From the NCBI RefSeq assembly GCF_014839805.1, contig NC_051115.1, positions 4,400,600-4,464,599 of the forward strand: 64,000 nucleotides of DNA, given 5' to 3'. Positions 19,528 to 31,111 of this stretch are shown in pieces. Below the pieces are notes generated by a model. The model saw nothing but the letters and a program-made list of their open reading frames with translations. It was not told the DNA's origin and did no database searches. Origin of the DNA: Manduca sexta (Eukaryota > Arthropoda > Insecta > Lepidoptera > Sphingidae). Positions within the stretch are counted from its first letter, which is position 1, and the number at the start of each line of letters is the position of its first letter. The position numbers and the translations under genes were made by a program.

Positions 19528-20271
19528 TCTATATATATAAAAATGAATTGCTGTTCGTTAGTCTCGCTAAAACTCGAGAACGGCTGAACGGATTTATCTT
19601 ATCTTGGTCTTGAATTATTCGTGGAGGTCTAGGGAAGATTTAAAAGGTGAGAAAAATTCGAATAATTGCCGGGAAAATCCTCAAAACAGCATTTTTCTAT
19701 TTCCCATACAAACGTTTTCTAAATAAAATGGAGAGTCAATTTGTAATTTATTACCGCTGCATAAAGTTCAAATTCGCGTGCGCGTTGGAGGATCTAATAT
19801 CGCGTTCTGAAACTCAACAAAAGTGAAAGTGAATCGCGAACGCGACAAAATTGCATAGTCTCAAAATACATAGTACATAAATAGTGGTCGGCTTCGAGAA
19901 ACTCAATTTTAGCTAACTTCAGTTGTTAATATAATATATAACTCAAAGGTGACTGACAGTGATATATCAAGGAACAGCCCAAACCATTGGACGGATCGGG
20001 CTAAGACTTTACATGCATAAAGCTACTATGACGTAGGCATCCCCTAAGAAAGGATTTTGATAAATTCTACCCTTAAGGGGATAAAATAGGGGATGAAAGT
20101 TTGTATAAATGTTCTTAGATTTTCGACTGATTGAACTGAAATTATAGATTGGGGATAAAATTAGTTTGAACCTATAAGTACCGGGAAAATATGTAGCAAG
20201 ACTTTTATCAAACAGTGGAATTTTATCCTGGAAAACACCTTCACGCGGGCGAAGCCGCGAGCAAAAGCTAG
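19528..20271 (+). mobile_element. Helitron-like element, 744 bp, both ends present
   Basis: Starts A|TCtatatatataaaaatg at 19528. Ends with a terminal hairpin (cgcgggcgaagccgcg) ten bases or so before CTAG|T at 20268-20271. No replication-initiator or helicase frame. Non-autonomous. Confidence 0.85.
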
Positions 20272-21110
20272 TTCCTTATATATATTTTTTTATTTTGATC
20301 GTATCTTGTGCCACTATGTTTCTGATTCGCCTCACAGAATGAAGGCGTGTACGTATGAATAGAGAAGAACTCTTATTGCAGTCTGAGATCAGCTATTCCG
20401 CCATGTCTTTGAGTAACATGCAATATTTCTTCCTACAGTAATCTCTCAGAAGACACCGCACTTTAGGCACAAATCAGCTCACCCTAACTCAATCATTACC
20501 CACTTACCATGTTTTTTTATTTATATAATATTAAATAACGTTCCATTTCAATCAACAATCAATGAAAAACGATCCAAATTTAAAAAGGCATAACTAACAT
20601 TACGCGAACGCGTTCCGTTCCGCGTCGGCACATCATTACGGGCGGATTCCTTTTTCCAAATTTGAAATGGTTGTGACAAATCATCTTGTACAATTGTAAA
20701 AGAACACAACCGTAGCTATTGATACGCTAATATATTCTCTTTACTTAGGTTATAGAGGTTAATTTTGCGTGAAATAAAATACATTTAATGCACTGGCCAC
20801 CAAATCAAATTATTAGGCCAGTTTTGTGTGAAACGTTTTCAACTGTAATTTGTTTTGATAAATGTTCTTTTTTCAAATATTGGAGTCTCATTTCGGGACT
20901 CTGAGCGGAGCGAGCGCTGCGAATGCTTTTTATAGAATGTAGTAGAATCGCTCAGTATTATTATATAGATTATGGATTTGCTTGACTTCAGTTGCTTTAT
21001 ATACATGTTCTACATTGTTCTACATTGTTGTTAACGAAAAAATTAAGATAGTGATAATATGATTATTATTTAGAAGCTATGACAGTGTACCTTTAGTACG
21101 TGATTATAAC
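20272..21110. other. No recognised feature
   Basis: About 840 bases without a frame or a repeat I can match elsewhere in the window. Confidence 0.35.
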
Positions 21111-21114
21111 ACAA

Positions 21115-21298
21115 AATAAACATCATGGGTTCGAATCCCGGGTCGGGAAATTGATATTTGTCACTTTTCACAATCAGCCCGGAGTGTGGCATTTGTGCGT
21201 TATGGGCTGGCTTCTATCACATCATGGGACGAGTTGCTTGGTGAAAAGTAGATGTTCCAGTTGGACCGCTCCTATCCCATCAGGGATAATAGCGTGTT
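21115..21298 (+). repeat. SINE family B, diverged, forward
   Basis: Keeps gggttcgaatcccgggtcgg, tcagcccggagtgtgg and atcatgggacgag, but is more diverged than the neighbouring reverse copy. Confidence 0.7.
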
Positions 21299-21310
21299 TA
21301 TTTTTAAAAT

Positions 21311-21537
21311 ATCACACACACATAACTTCACGCAGTTATCCCCGAAGAGGTATGGAGAGGCGCAACCAGGGCACCCACTTTTCGCCAATTATGTTCCGTG
21401 ATCTGTCCCAAATTCCAGACTCCGGCCTGATACTAAGCAGAAAACCCCAAATATCCCTTTGCCCGGGATTCGAACCCAGGACCTCAGAGCGCTGTCGTAC
21501 CGCGCATGCAGTACAACTACGCCACCGAGGCAGTCAG
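21311..21537 (-). mobile_element. SINE family B, reverse, TSD tttttaaaat
   Basis: Minus-strand head gcctcggtggcgtagttgta, B-box gggttcgaatcccgggca, 3' end near 21311. The word tttttaaaat flanks it at 21301-21310 and 21538-21547. Together with the forward copy just to the left it forms an inverted pair. Confidence 0.85.
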
Positions 21538-21547
21538 TTTTTAAAAT

Positions 21548-22600
21548 GGCACTCTTAATAAATATCACTAATGTTCAAAATCAAAACTTAACGCACTGCA
21601 CGGACTGCATTGCGCTAGTCTTGGGGCAGATCTCTCCTATATTTTAATTATGTAGATAACCTCACGCCTTGATTCCCGAGGGCGGCAGAGAACTAACCAG
21701 TACAATAGGGTACATACCTATGTTTAATAATAATAATAATAAATGTTTTATTTGCACAAACAAAATATAATAAATAGGAACACATAAATACTTAATTAAA
21801 TTATTATTAGTATGTAATGTTAGTGCTTATAACTAATTTAAAACAAAATTGCCAGGGGGCCCCAAACTGGGCAATGCCTGTATCTTGGGGACCAAAATAT
21901 GAATATAATATAATTTAAATGATGTTGTTCTTTACTTTTTTGTTTTTATATTTCACTTAATTTATATCTATTTAAAATTTACCTCCTATTCAGATTTTTG
22001 ACTGTTAAGCTATTCAATGTATGTAGTATTATATAACAAATGTATATTGTAATTATTTATGGTCCTTATATTAAAAAGAAACATAAAATTTATTATAATT
22101 ATTGCCATTATTCTTATGTAAACTCAAAATTTAGGTGTAAACTAATATATATCTATCAGACTTATTTTGAGATCATTGAATTGCTTTTAAAGTTAAATTA
22201 TCTGATGATGATAGTGTTTGATTTTTATTATTGTATATGTAACAGAAAATGGTATGAAAAAGAAATTCTATGAAGTCGGCATCAAAATTGGTTGAAAAAT
22301 AAGTAGGATTACGTCATTTACAATGTATAGTATGGTGAGTTTTGTACCTTGTGTTCGGTGGTCGCTATCCGGTTGGATGCGAACATTCTACTACCACCAG
22401 CCTTGTAGAGCTTCAGAGTATAAAGCTACTCAAATAATCCACGGGTAATCATGGAGTTTACCATAAATGGAGTGTTTTTTTAATCGATTATTATAAACAG
22501 ACGCCTAAATTCAAATCGATTGTAAAATATATGAAATCGGTAATCGATACTCAGGGTATGATCGTTTTATATATTATTATAATGAGTTTTTAGCAGAATA
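21548..22600. other. AT-rich, no gene; short AAT microsatellite at 21725-21741
   Basis: No repeat family placed. The 77-codon frame at 22040 is Tyr/Ile/Lys-rich AT-rich read-through without recognisable features. Confidence 0.35.
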
Positions 22601-22606
22601 AATGTT

Positions 22607-22890
22607 GACGCTACTATAGAGGAACAGATGGTTGCGTTCCTCTATGGAAGAGAAAGATTTCCAGTGAGGCAGATGTAGTGACCGGCCGCGGCTCCTCCGA
22701 CGGTTTTTATTTGGAAATGGTATATATACTGCGTCGTGCAAATTCTGCTATCGCAAGTCAGTATCGTCTGTCGCCATCTAGCGTGATTGCTGTGCGTTAT
22801 CAACAATTATGTCAATGGCAGCACATCGATTATCTCGCAGTTCCGACGATGTAGACTAGATGGCGGTGTATTTAATTATACCGTCACAAA
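22607..22890 (+). repeat. Interspersed repeat I
   Basis: From gaggaacagatggttgcgtt through agtgaccggccgcggctcct and ctgtcgccatctagcgtgat to the end word taattataccgtcac. Other copies: 25844, 39817, 63811. Class unknown. Confidence 0.75.
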
Positions 22891-23129
22891 TTTTTTAAAC
22901 GCGGGGGTCAATAAATCACCTGATAACCGCAGTGGATAGTAATAATTATTATAATAGTTATTGTTTTAAAATCCAGTACAAATCAACAAGATAAGCCTTT
23001 GAAGTCTTATGGAAGGTGTAGATAGCAAAAAATTGAAAACTATTTACCAAAGAAAAAAAAAATGGTTTCAAAAACCACTAAAAACTAAAAATATTTAATA
23101 TTATTTATAGAAATAAATTATAACTTAAG

Positions 23130-23420
23130 TGACGGGGATAGCCTAGTGGTTGTGGAACGGACTGCCGAGACGAATGTCCGCAGGCTCTAAAACACAGCTG
23201 TGATTTTTCTAAAATTATGTGGGTATTCCTTGTGAATCATCGCTTGCTTTGGTGAAGCAAGCGATGATTGAAGACCTTAGAAGTTCTCTATAGGAATATT
23301 GAGGGTGTATGAAGTTTACCAACGCACACTACAGCGTGGTGGACTAAGGCCTAATCCCTTTCAGTAGTAGATACGCATGCAGCAGTGTGACAGTATATAA
23401 TCAGGGCTGATATTGTCAAT
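23130..23420 (+). mobile_element. SINE family A
   Basis: Head gatagcctagtggttgtgga, body with a local inverted duplication (aagcaagcgatgatt and its mirror at 23240-23275), 3' end gtgacagtatataatcaggg. Confidence 0.8.
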
Positions 23421-23499
23421 TCCCTTTATTCTAAAGGTTTATTTTACATTTTTTTTACATACCTATTAAAAAAACATGCATATAAAAATATTTAAAAAA

Positions 23500-23794
23500 T
23501 TATGACTAGCCGATGGCGAAGCTCAAGACTTACAAAGCTGATATTATTATTACATTTATAGCTATAGAATAATTGTCAAAATCGAACATAATAAATATCA
23601 TATTTAAAAACTACTGAACGGATTTGATAGAAAAATTATAGTAATATTGGTTATACACCAGAATAACATATAGGCAACAATTTATAATGATTTTATGTAA
23701 TTTGGTCATAATATAACGATTCATATCAAGTAAGTCGGAAAAAAATTATACCGGAATACTCATTCACGCGGGTGAAGCCGCGAGCAAAAGCTAG
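23500..23794 (+). mobile_element. Helitron-like element, family 1, 3' part
   Basis: Ends with hairpin cgcgggtgaagccgcg and gcaaaagCTAG|T at 23791-23794. The body has ctactgaacggatttgatag. The 5' terminus is not clear. Confidence 0.6.
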
Positions 23795-24440
23795 TAACAC
23801 ATATAGCATAAAATAAAGCACTTCAATAGTTATAAAAAATCAACCTTTAAAAATATTCGTGAAATTATTCCAACAATTTTTCCAAAAACAAATGTTTTTC
23901 CAAATTCAAACGTTTACTACATTACGGAGAAAGTTCTACCAAGTGACCAACTCGGAAAGCTTTGAAAGCTCTTCTACACTAAAAAACCCACCTTAACTCT
24001 ACACGATAGAGTCTACATCACCTTAACGCCACAATCAATTTATAATATTTAGCTAATGGGGCAAGTTTGGAACTGCGGGGCGAAGGGGGCAGGGAGGGTT
24101 ATATTTCGGTTCAGGAAATCGGCGAATGAAGTTTTTGTGCCGTTTATACGAAGCGGGGACTCGAAGTTTGTTCGCAGTTTGGAATGGTTGCGTCAGTTCA
24201 AATGGGTGTATGCCTGCGAAATAACTATATTTTAGGGGTAAGCAGAGATGTTATACAAAGTCTGGTGGTAGAAAGAAACATTTATTCGCAATATACTAGG
24301 ACGCACACAACCATTTATAATAAGGTACAAAAAAAAGAAAAAAATACATAGTGGGTTCGGGCAACGTGCATCCCATGATACTACATGGTAGACTAAATGT
24401 GACAGCAATGTTCTTGATCCAATGGTTTTTTGTATATCAA
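23795..24440. other. No recognised feature
   Basis: About 650 bases with no frame or matched repeat. Confidence 0.3.
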
Positions 24441-24447
24441 TATTTAA

Positions 24448-24716
24448 AAAAAAAAGCTTTATTCATCACGTAGGCGAACATAGTTGCACTTATGATAAGG
24501 TACATGAGAATATTTCATTATTACTTATTTAAATTAGCTTATATAAACAAACACAATTAATATTGAAAATAAAATAAATTAAAAATATACTTAGTAAACA
24601 AAGAAGCCAGCTCGGGCTGGCAGGGAAGAAGAAATAAAATGATGTATATATGTATTTTTAAATAAGCAATAAGGGAGAAACGCGTCGCGATCCTCACCGG
24701 GGACGACAATAAAAGT
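24448..24716 (-). repeat. Repeat N, uninterrupted copy
   Basis: Begins on the plus strand with an A run plus gctttattcatcacgtaggc and ends ctcaccggggacgacaataa. It is collinear with the two halves at 5598-5729 and 6716-6837, giving the site as it was before Helitron insertion. Confidence 0.8.
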
Positions 24717-24749
24717 TCCTAATGTTTGTTACTTAATAATTGTTTTGCT

Positions 24750-24998
24750 GGAGGTAGGATATATTTTATATCCACCCATAGTGGCTGTACACAAGGTGTT
24801 AAAACCCGCCATAGTGCCTCACGTGTGCCGCATTCCGGTATCAGCCTGTGTATATCCGGTTCCAACAGGCATAATTGTGTCGACTGAGGGATAATCTCTC
24901 GTCAGTCTACATTCTATTGGACCCCACTCCAATCTGTGTTTATCCGCTTTCTAGGGCCGGTACAATTGTGTCAACTGTCAATTGTATCAGGTGGACAA
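24750..24998 (+). repeat. Repeat C
   Basis: ggtaggatatattttatatc, gttaaaacccgccatagtgc, ggttccaacaggcataattg, ending in a partly duplicated 3' portion. Confidence 0.75.
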
Positions 24999-25675
24999 AT
25001 AGCGACTTATTTTAATACATTTATTTGAAAAACAAATACAAAATACGTGTTTTTATATGTCTAAAATTCTTTTTAATCAATGAGGCTTGACACTGGACTA
25101 TAAGAGTAGTGAAGTACAGATAGCAGTGATGAAAGATGAAAGTTTCCGAAATGAAACACGACACAACATATAGGTACTAATATGCATAAATGTAGGATCT
25201 AAATTTAATTTCTTATTATTTTGTGAAACGGAACGTACAGATATGGACCGAAGGTGAGTGAAAGGGATAAACTAGTAGAATAAGGTAGGAGGGAAAGAGA
25301 TAGATTAAATGCTAAGAATAAGTGAGTGGATGAAAGGGAATGAAAAAAAAAAACATTATTGTAAGTAAGACGTTAGACTTAAGACGAGAAAAAAATAAAC
25401 AAACGTGTATCTGAAAAATCCCCTGTTTTTTTGGAAGTTATTGAACACATCCCACTTAAAGAGATCTACAAATAGTTTTAACGATTCGCCACCGAGCCCG
25501 TTATACGGGTACAGCATTGATACGACTGTCAAAGCCGCCACAGTGGCCCATATGAGTATATCCGGTTCAAAAGACCGATACTGCATCGACGGAGGGATCA
25601 TCTCTCGTTAGTTAACACTGTCTGTCAATGGGAAAGGGTCAATATAATCCTATTCCTGTCGGATACTCTTTATGT
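24999..25675. other. No gene; degraded repeat C near 25497-25620
   Basis: Only aagccgccacagtggcccat and tatatccggttc recall repeat C. The rest is unassigned. Confidence 0.35.
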
Positions 25676-25835
25676 AGATGTGGCGGTACAATTAGTGCAT
25701 ACACCGCCATCTCGTCAACATCGCCGGAACTGCAAGAGGATCGATGCAGTGACGCAACTACAGTGATATCACACAGCAATCACGATAGATGGCGACAGAC
25801 GATCCTGAATCACGCTTGCACAATTTTATATCATC
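25676..25835 (-). repeat. Repeat I, partial reverse copy
   Basis: Shares tgtggcggtacaatta, accgccatctcgtcaacatc and gatggcgacagacgatcctg with the following copy, in the same orientation, so the two stand in tandem. Confidence 0.7.
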
Positions 25836-25843
25836 TGTTTTAA

Positions 25844-26140
25844 TGTGGCGGTTCAATAAGTGTACACACCGCCATCTCGTCAACATCAATGGAACTACGA
25901 GAAGACCTATGTATTGACACAACTATAGTGATTTAACGCAAAGCAATCACGCAAGATGGCGATAAACGATCCTGGAATGCATTGGCAGAATTTGCGCGAG
26001 GTGCAGCATATATACCACCTCTGAATAGGAACCGTCGGAGGGGCCGCGGCCGGTCACTACATCTGCCTGACTGGAGATCTTCCCCTTCCATAGAGGAACG
26101 CAACCATCTGTTCATCTACAGCGGTGTCTACCTTTACGCC
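25844..26140 (-). repeat. Repeat I, full reverse copy
   Basis: From tgtggcggttcaataagtgt to ggaacgcaaccatctgttca and tacagcggtgtctacc. Includes ggggccgcggccggtcacta. Confidence 0.8.
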
Positions 26141-26192
26141 GCCAAATAGAATTTATGTAGAAATTATAATAAGAACGATTTACAGACTACAT

Positions 26193-26432
26193 CGCACTCT
26201 TAATAAAATGACCTATTTCGAAATTGTTAGTGAATTTGTGACAGTCGGAAAACTAATTTTTGTCCTTTTTTTTGAAGTTGCTATAAAATTAAGCTTATTA
26301 AAGATAGGGAAAATGAAACCTATAGTATGAAAAAAAGGGAAAAAACTAAAAGGTCGCAAACAGAAATTACTTGTTTGACGATTCCCTCAAACTAGCAATT
26401 TTGGAATGGGTCATTATATTATTAAGAGTGCG
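26193..26432. mobile_element. MITE J, 240 bp, TSD acat
   Basis: Perfect terminal inverted repeat cgcactcttaat / attaagagtgcg, extending imperfectly for about 40 bp. Flanked by acat on both sides (26189-26192 and 26433-26436). No coding content. A second copy is at 52057. Confidence 0.85.
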
Positions 26433-26498
26433 ACATTTATTTATTTTTTTCGGAAAATTTTACCATTCACCACTGTTGGGTGCACTAGTGCTGCCTAC

Positions 26499-26663
26499 CA
26501 GTGTCGAAGCGTCCATACAATCTGATTCCTACCGACTTCCCTTTTAGGTTGATTTCCAATTGCCTTAGTTTTTGTTGTCTGTTAAATTAGCAGCGATATG
26601 TTAACTAAAACAATTTATTTTTGCCTCGAGTTACCTTTTGAAAAATTTCACCCTTCGCCACTG
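26499..26663 (+). mobile_element. hAT-like MITE K, 165 bp, TSD ctgcctac
   Basis: Ends cagtgtcgaag and cttcgccactg (TIR with one mismatch), with an 8-bp perfect target-site duplication ctgcctac at 26491-26498 and 26664-26671. CAGTGGCG-type ends and 8-bp TSDs are those of hAT transposons. Confidence 0.9.
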
Positions 26664-26954
26664 CTGCCTACCCCTTTGGTACAGGCGTGATGAGTTGTGT
26701 ATAACTCCGCAGTACTCTTACGTTAACGCTCTACAACTCTACGTAGCGCAGTTTTAAATCGTAACTCGGACAAATTCAACTTGACTCTAGTACTGCGCTC
26801 GGCTTTACAGGGACTCTACAAGGGTTATACTGCAGTTATGGTAGTAGTCATTAACAACATCATTGAAATTACTTGATTTTGTCACGGTTTTTATGTATTT
26901 TTTTTAACTCCAAGACTATGAAAGCTGCTTGCCTTCGAAACATTGGAAGTGGAG

Positions 26955-27109
26955 CAGGAGCGAAGGGTGAAATATTTCAAAAGGTAACTCGAGGAAATGC
27001 CTTAACTAATGTATCCCGGCCAATTTAACAAAAAACAAAAAGTAAGACAAACGTAAATAAACCTAAAAGAGAAGCCGGTAAGAATCGGGTGATGGACGCT
27101 TCGCCACTG
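26955..27109 (-). mobile_element. hAT-like MITE K, 155 bp, reverse
   Basis: Same family reversed: caggagcgaagggtgaaat at the left, gacgcttcgccactg at the right. Flanks aagtggag / aagtgcag match at 7 of 8 positions. Confidence 0.8.
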
Positions 27110-28396
27110 AAGTGCAGATCTTCTACAAATATATGAAGTAATTTTTCAATTTTTTTACGTTAAAATTAATTATAGCTCTAATGGTTTCATTGAGTCTGAT
27201 TCTCAGCATCTGAAACGCTTGGCATAAAACAGTTTTTCCTAAACCGGCCACATTCGATCCGACTGCACATTTTTCAAAATCTGAAAATGCTGAAATTAAT
27301 ATTTTCAAAAATTATGAACAGCAGTGGCGAAGCGTCCATACAAGCCGATTCCCACCGGCTTCCCTTTTAGGTTTTCGGTGATACTAAACAAAATATTTAA
27401 TAGGCAAATATAAATTTACAACATACCATACAGTGGACAATAATTATAATAGCTTAACTTATTAATTAATGATCACTTAATAATGACATCTATCGGCGAA
27501 TAGCCCGTTGTTTGTTAATTTAATCGATATCGATTACCTATTTTAAATAACGTTAGATGGCGCACCTTGTATTTAGTTCCCCAGAAATTCCGTTACCAAA
27601 GTGAAATTGTGACGCCACTGGCCTAAGGTAACCCGCTGTCAAGCGGCTTAATGTCGTAGTATGTTTTTTAATACAGATGGCAGCACTTTGTATGACTTTC
27701 TATGCCAGTGTTTGTCGGAATCGCGCGGAAGATATGGGGAAAGGGAACCCGAGCATTTTCGGCTTCACGTTAACCGACTTTGTATAGTTGTCACTTTTTA
27801 CGTCCATTAAACGTCATAATTTATTATGCTACCAAGTTGCGGTGTTTGTAAATTTTCATATTCATTTTATTTTTTGATAGTTTTGTGATATTTAGTTACC
27901 AGCGCTTTGTTTATTTAGAAACTACAAGTAAATGTGTATTATAATGGAATTAACTACCTGTGATCAGTTTAATGTCTACCTTTACGTAAGTATATTATTA
28001 GTCTGTAATTTCACAAATTAGTATTTAGATGGTTAAATATTAAAAGTAGATCAGAAAGTTTTTGATTTTAGACACAAAATGTGTGTTAGAAGAAAATAAA
28101 TACTTACTTATTATATTTTACTGAATTTAAAACGATACAAGCAAAAGTTAACGAATAACCTTTCTTGATTATTTAAATTGATAATTATATACGTTTATCA
28201 TGTAAGTACCTTTAAACTGTTGGTCTGTTTGGCGATCGTGATACCTATTTCTATATGAGGTAATTACATTTAAAGTTTTATTTTGAAAAAAAAAAAAAGA
28301 ATACGGATACTTATTTGGAGGTAGTGTGGTTATAATTTTAATACTTACTTTTGTTGCTGTTATAACAAATTAATAGGTAAGTACTTATATTTGTGA

Positions 28397-29043
28397 CTAG
28401 CGTCCGCGCGCAGCTTCGCCCGCGTGGATTTCGGACTTCAAAAATGGAGGAGGTGCTCAATTTGTCGGGATGTTTTTTTAATGTATGGTGGTATGCAGGT
28501 GGTCCGATTGTCCGGTCAGGGTCTGATGATGGGATTCAGTATTCACGCGTGATGGCTTATTATTAGCATATCATGTATAACTTTGGTGTTTCTATACCGA
28601 TTTCTATGATTCTATTTATGGAATATTTAATAATGTTAACTTTTTTAATTAGGGATGACTGAGAGTGTTATAAACGTAAGAGTAGACAAATATAATAAGA
28701 AAGCTTCGAACTGCTAAGCTATCGGGAGTTACACGTGTTATTGTGAGTCAACCATAAAAGATAGACATATGCTGTCGTGGGATATTTTTTTACATAATTT
28801 TAAGGAGAACATTTCCGTCATACATGATTTCTGCGTAGCTTTAACCATTAAGGTAGCACACGCGACGGAAGCTTAAAAAATGGAGTAACTTCTCCCGTTT
28901 TCCCAACATTTCCCTTCACTGCTCTGCTCCTATTTATTGTAGCGTGATGAAAAGTATACTATAACCAGCACAGGAGTATGACAAATAATTGTACCAAGTT
29001 TCGTTAAAATCCGTCGAGTAGTTTTTGTTTCTATAACGGTTAT

Positions 29044-29089
<46 letters not shown>

Positions 29090-29233
29090 GGACAGACAGA
29101 CAGACAGACAAAAATTTTACAAATTGCATTTTTGGCATCAGTATCGATCCCTAATCACCCCCTGATAGTTATTTTGGAAATATATTTCATGTACAGAATT
29201 GACCTCTCTACAGATTTATTATAAGTATATAGA
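28397..29233 (-). mobile_element. Helitron-like element nested in the hAT element
   Basis: CTAG at 28397 followed by cgtccgcgcgcagcttcgcc; right border tataGA|T at 29232-29234. Same family as 5730-6227, here longer because of inserted AT-rich sequence and an expanded GACA run. Confidence 0.75.
29045..29112. repeat. (GACA)n microsatellite inside Helitron
   Basis: About 16 tetranucleotide units with one GACG variant. The 5730 copy of the same Helitron has only about three units at this position. Confidence 0.95.
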
Positions 29234-29472
29234 TATAGATTAATGGAAGGAGAATTATCTACATTTATTGTTCGATTTTATAAATGTTTCAATTATTTAC
29301 GCATAATAGGTAATTTAGTATGTATGTCAACGTTAGTCGATTTCGAATCAAGACTAATTCGTTGTCTTAGTTTTTGTTTTCCCATAAATTGCTCCCGATA
29401 TCTTAACTGACGCAAATTTTTTCACACCGGGTTACCTTTTGAAAAATTTCACCCTTCGCCACTGATGAACAG

Positions 29473-29580
29473 TCTCCCAGTGGCGACGGCTCCATATAAC
29501 CCAATCCCGGCTTCCCTTTCATTGTTTATGCAAAATCTAATTATCATTAGAAGAATTCGGAGGTACTATATTAGTGCCTA
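29473..29580 (+). repeat. hAT-like K end fragment
   Basis: ctcccagtggcgacggctcc and ggcttccctttcattg match the left end of family K. No right end. Confidence 0.5.
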
Positions 29581-29581
29581 A

Positions 29582-29858
29582 GTATATATATATAAAAATG
29601 AATCCCTATTTCCCTCGGTCACGCCATCACGCGTGAACGGCTGGACCGATATCACAATATTTTTGTTGTGTTTGTTATTGTCAGGAGAAGGTTCTTATGA
29701 AAGAAAAAAATTGCGCGGAAAATTAGAATATTTAAGAAAACTTAACGAAAATATTAATTTTATATAACTGTCAATCGATTGAAATAACTGTCAGCGATTG
29801 ACAGAATGCGCGCGTGCATACATAGTTAAGACAGGACAACGTCTGTCGGGTCAACTAG
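29582..29858 (+). mobile_element. Helitron-like element, family 2
   Basis: Left end tatatatataaaaatgaatc, then cacgccatcacgcgtgaacg. Right end has the hairpin gacaggacaacgtctgtc and CTAG|T at 29855-29858. Confidence 0.8.
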
Positions 29859-30180
29859 TTTATTATAAGTTCTCCAAAACAGATAACAAAAATCAATTAT
29901 CACTTAACATAAAAATAATATGGTATGAAACAATGGGCATCTTAATCTAAGGAGACACAGCATGCATTTATTTAAGAAAAAAATGAAAGAAAAGTTTAAA
30001 ACCCTAGTGTGTACGCGCTCTTAGTAAAATATACGTTTTAGTATTATTCAAACCGGTATGCAGGTGAAATAATATTTGCGCAACTCTGCGGTGGAATGTG
30101 ACTTTTGAAGCGTGTTTCATAACTTCTCATTAAATGTTTCTCGTCAATAATTTATATATAAACACGAGTCAAACTTTGCT
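29859..30180. other. No recognised feature
   Basis: AT-rich, no repeat or frame placed. Confidence 0.3.
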
Positions 30181-30181
30181 G

Positions 30182-30395
30182 GTGGTTGGATATATTTTAT
30201 ATCCGGATAGGGGTACATAAGATATTACAACCCGACTTATGGCCCACGTGTGTCGCGTTCTGGGATCAGCCTGTATATCCCGTTCTAGCCGGCATTATTG
30301 TAGCCTCTGTTGAGGGGTATTCATCTCTTATCAGTCGATATTATTGGACTCTAGTACATTTACCATCAGGTGTCATGCCCCTATAATAAAAACTC
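30182..30395 (+). repeat. Repeat C, diverged
   Basis: ggatatattttatatccgga, gtgtcgcgttctgggatcag, taccatcaggtgtcatg, short A-rich end. Confidence 0.7.
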
Positions 30396-30527
30396 ACTCG
30401 TATGCCTGTGCTATAAGGATCAAATTACTTTATTTCAGAACAGTTTCATTATCAATAAACAATAACAAATAACTATTAATGCCAAATTCCAGTTCCATAA
30501 CTCAGTTTCTAAGAACGGTCATAAAAT

Positions 30528-30605
30528 ATCTCGTAGACACTACGTCGTAGACAACCGTAGCGGCGTAGCACCGTTACGGCGTAGAGTTATTGTTGCGTAG
30601 CAAAT
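30528..30605. repeat. Irregular CGTAG cluster
   Basis: CGTAG occurs at least six times in under 80 bases at irregular spacing, some inside short inverted pairs (actacgtcgtag). Not a regular tandem array. Confidence 0.5.
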
Positions 30606-30814
30606 CTATGTCATTAGTCAATATGGGTGAGAGGAAGAGATGGCGTTATTGAGTATTGGTGTGTGTGAAAGAGATAGATGTTTGATGTACTTTTGAAGCT
30701 ATTGTAGAGTTTATTTTGTTTTATGTTGTCTTTTGTTATGTGAAAGTTTTCTATAGTAATAAAATTATAGTAATTTATTTGTTTGGTGAAGTCTTGTTAG
30801 ATATTATCGCTTAG

Positions 30815-30975
30815 CAGTGGCTACCGTCCACACAACCAGATTCCTACCGGCTTCCTTTTTAGGTATATTTTGTTTTAGTTTTTGTTTTTTTTTTTTTTGT
30901 AAATTTGATGCGATATGTTAACCAAGACATATTTTTTTGCCTTAAGATACCTTTTGAAAAATTTCACCCTTTGCC
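30815..30975 (+). repeat. hAT-like MITE K, degraded
   Basis: Starts cagtggctaccgtccac, has tcctaccggcttcctttttag and ataccttttgaaaaatttca, and ends in a decayed caccctttgcc. No clear duplication. Confidence 0.6.
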
Positions 30976-31111
30976 CTTATTGGCAAGCACAGTGTCGGAC
31001 GTCCACGTCACGTCACCCACGAGGTGGACAGATGACCTCATAAAAGTCGCAGGAGGTCTGCAGACCGCTTCCAATAGGTCGATCAGGAAATCTTTGGAGG
31101 AGGCCCATGTG

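Larger units (their letters stand above)
27322..29464 (+). mobile_element. Large hAT-like non-autonomous element, TSD atgaacag
   Basis: The left end cagtggcgaagcgtccatac and right end cacccttcgccactg are those of MITE K. A perfect 8-bp duplication atgaacag lies at 27314-27321 and 29465-29472. Without the nested Helitron (28397-29233) it is about 1.3 kb. No transposase frame is present in either strand, so it is a deletion derivative or carries unrelated filler. Confidence 0.85.

Noticed and set aside
21100..21558. 152-codon frame
   Set aside because: Made of two SINE B copies in opposite orientation read through.
29045..29112. Regular short repeats that could suggest a CRISPR array
   Set aside because: Simple GACA microsatellite without spacers; no cas genes and a eukaryotic context.
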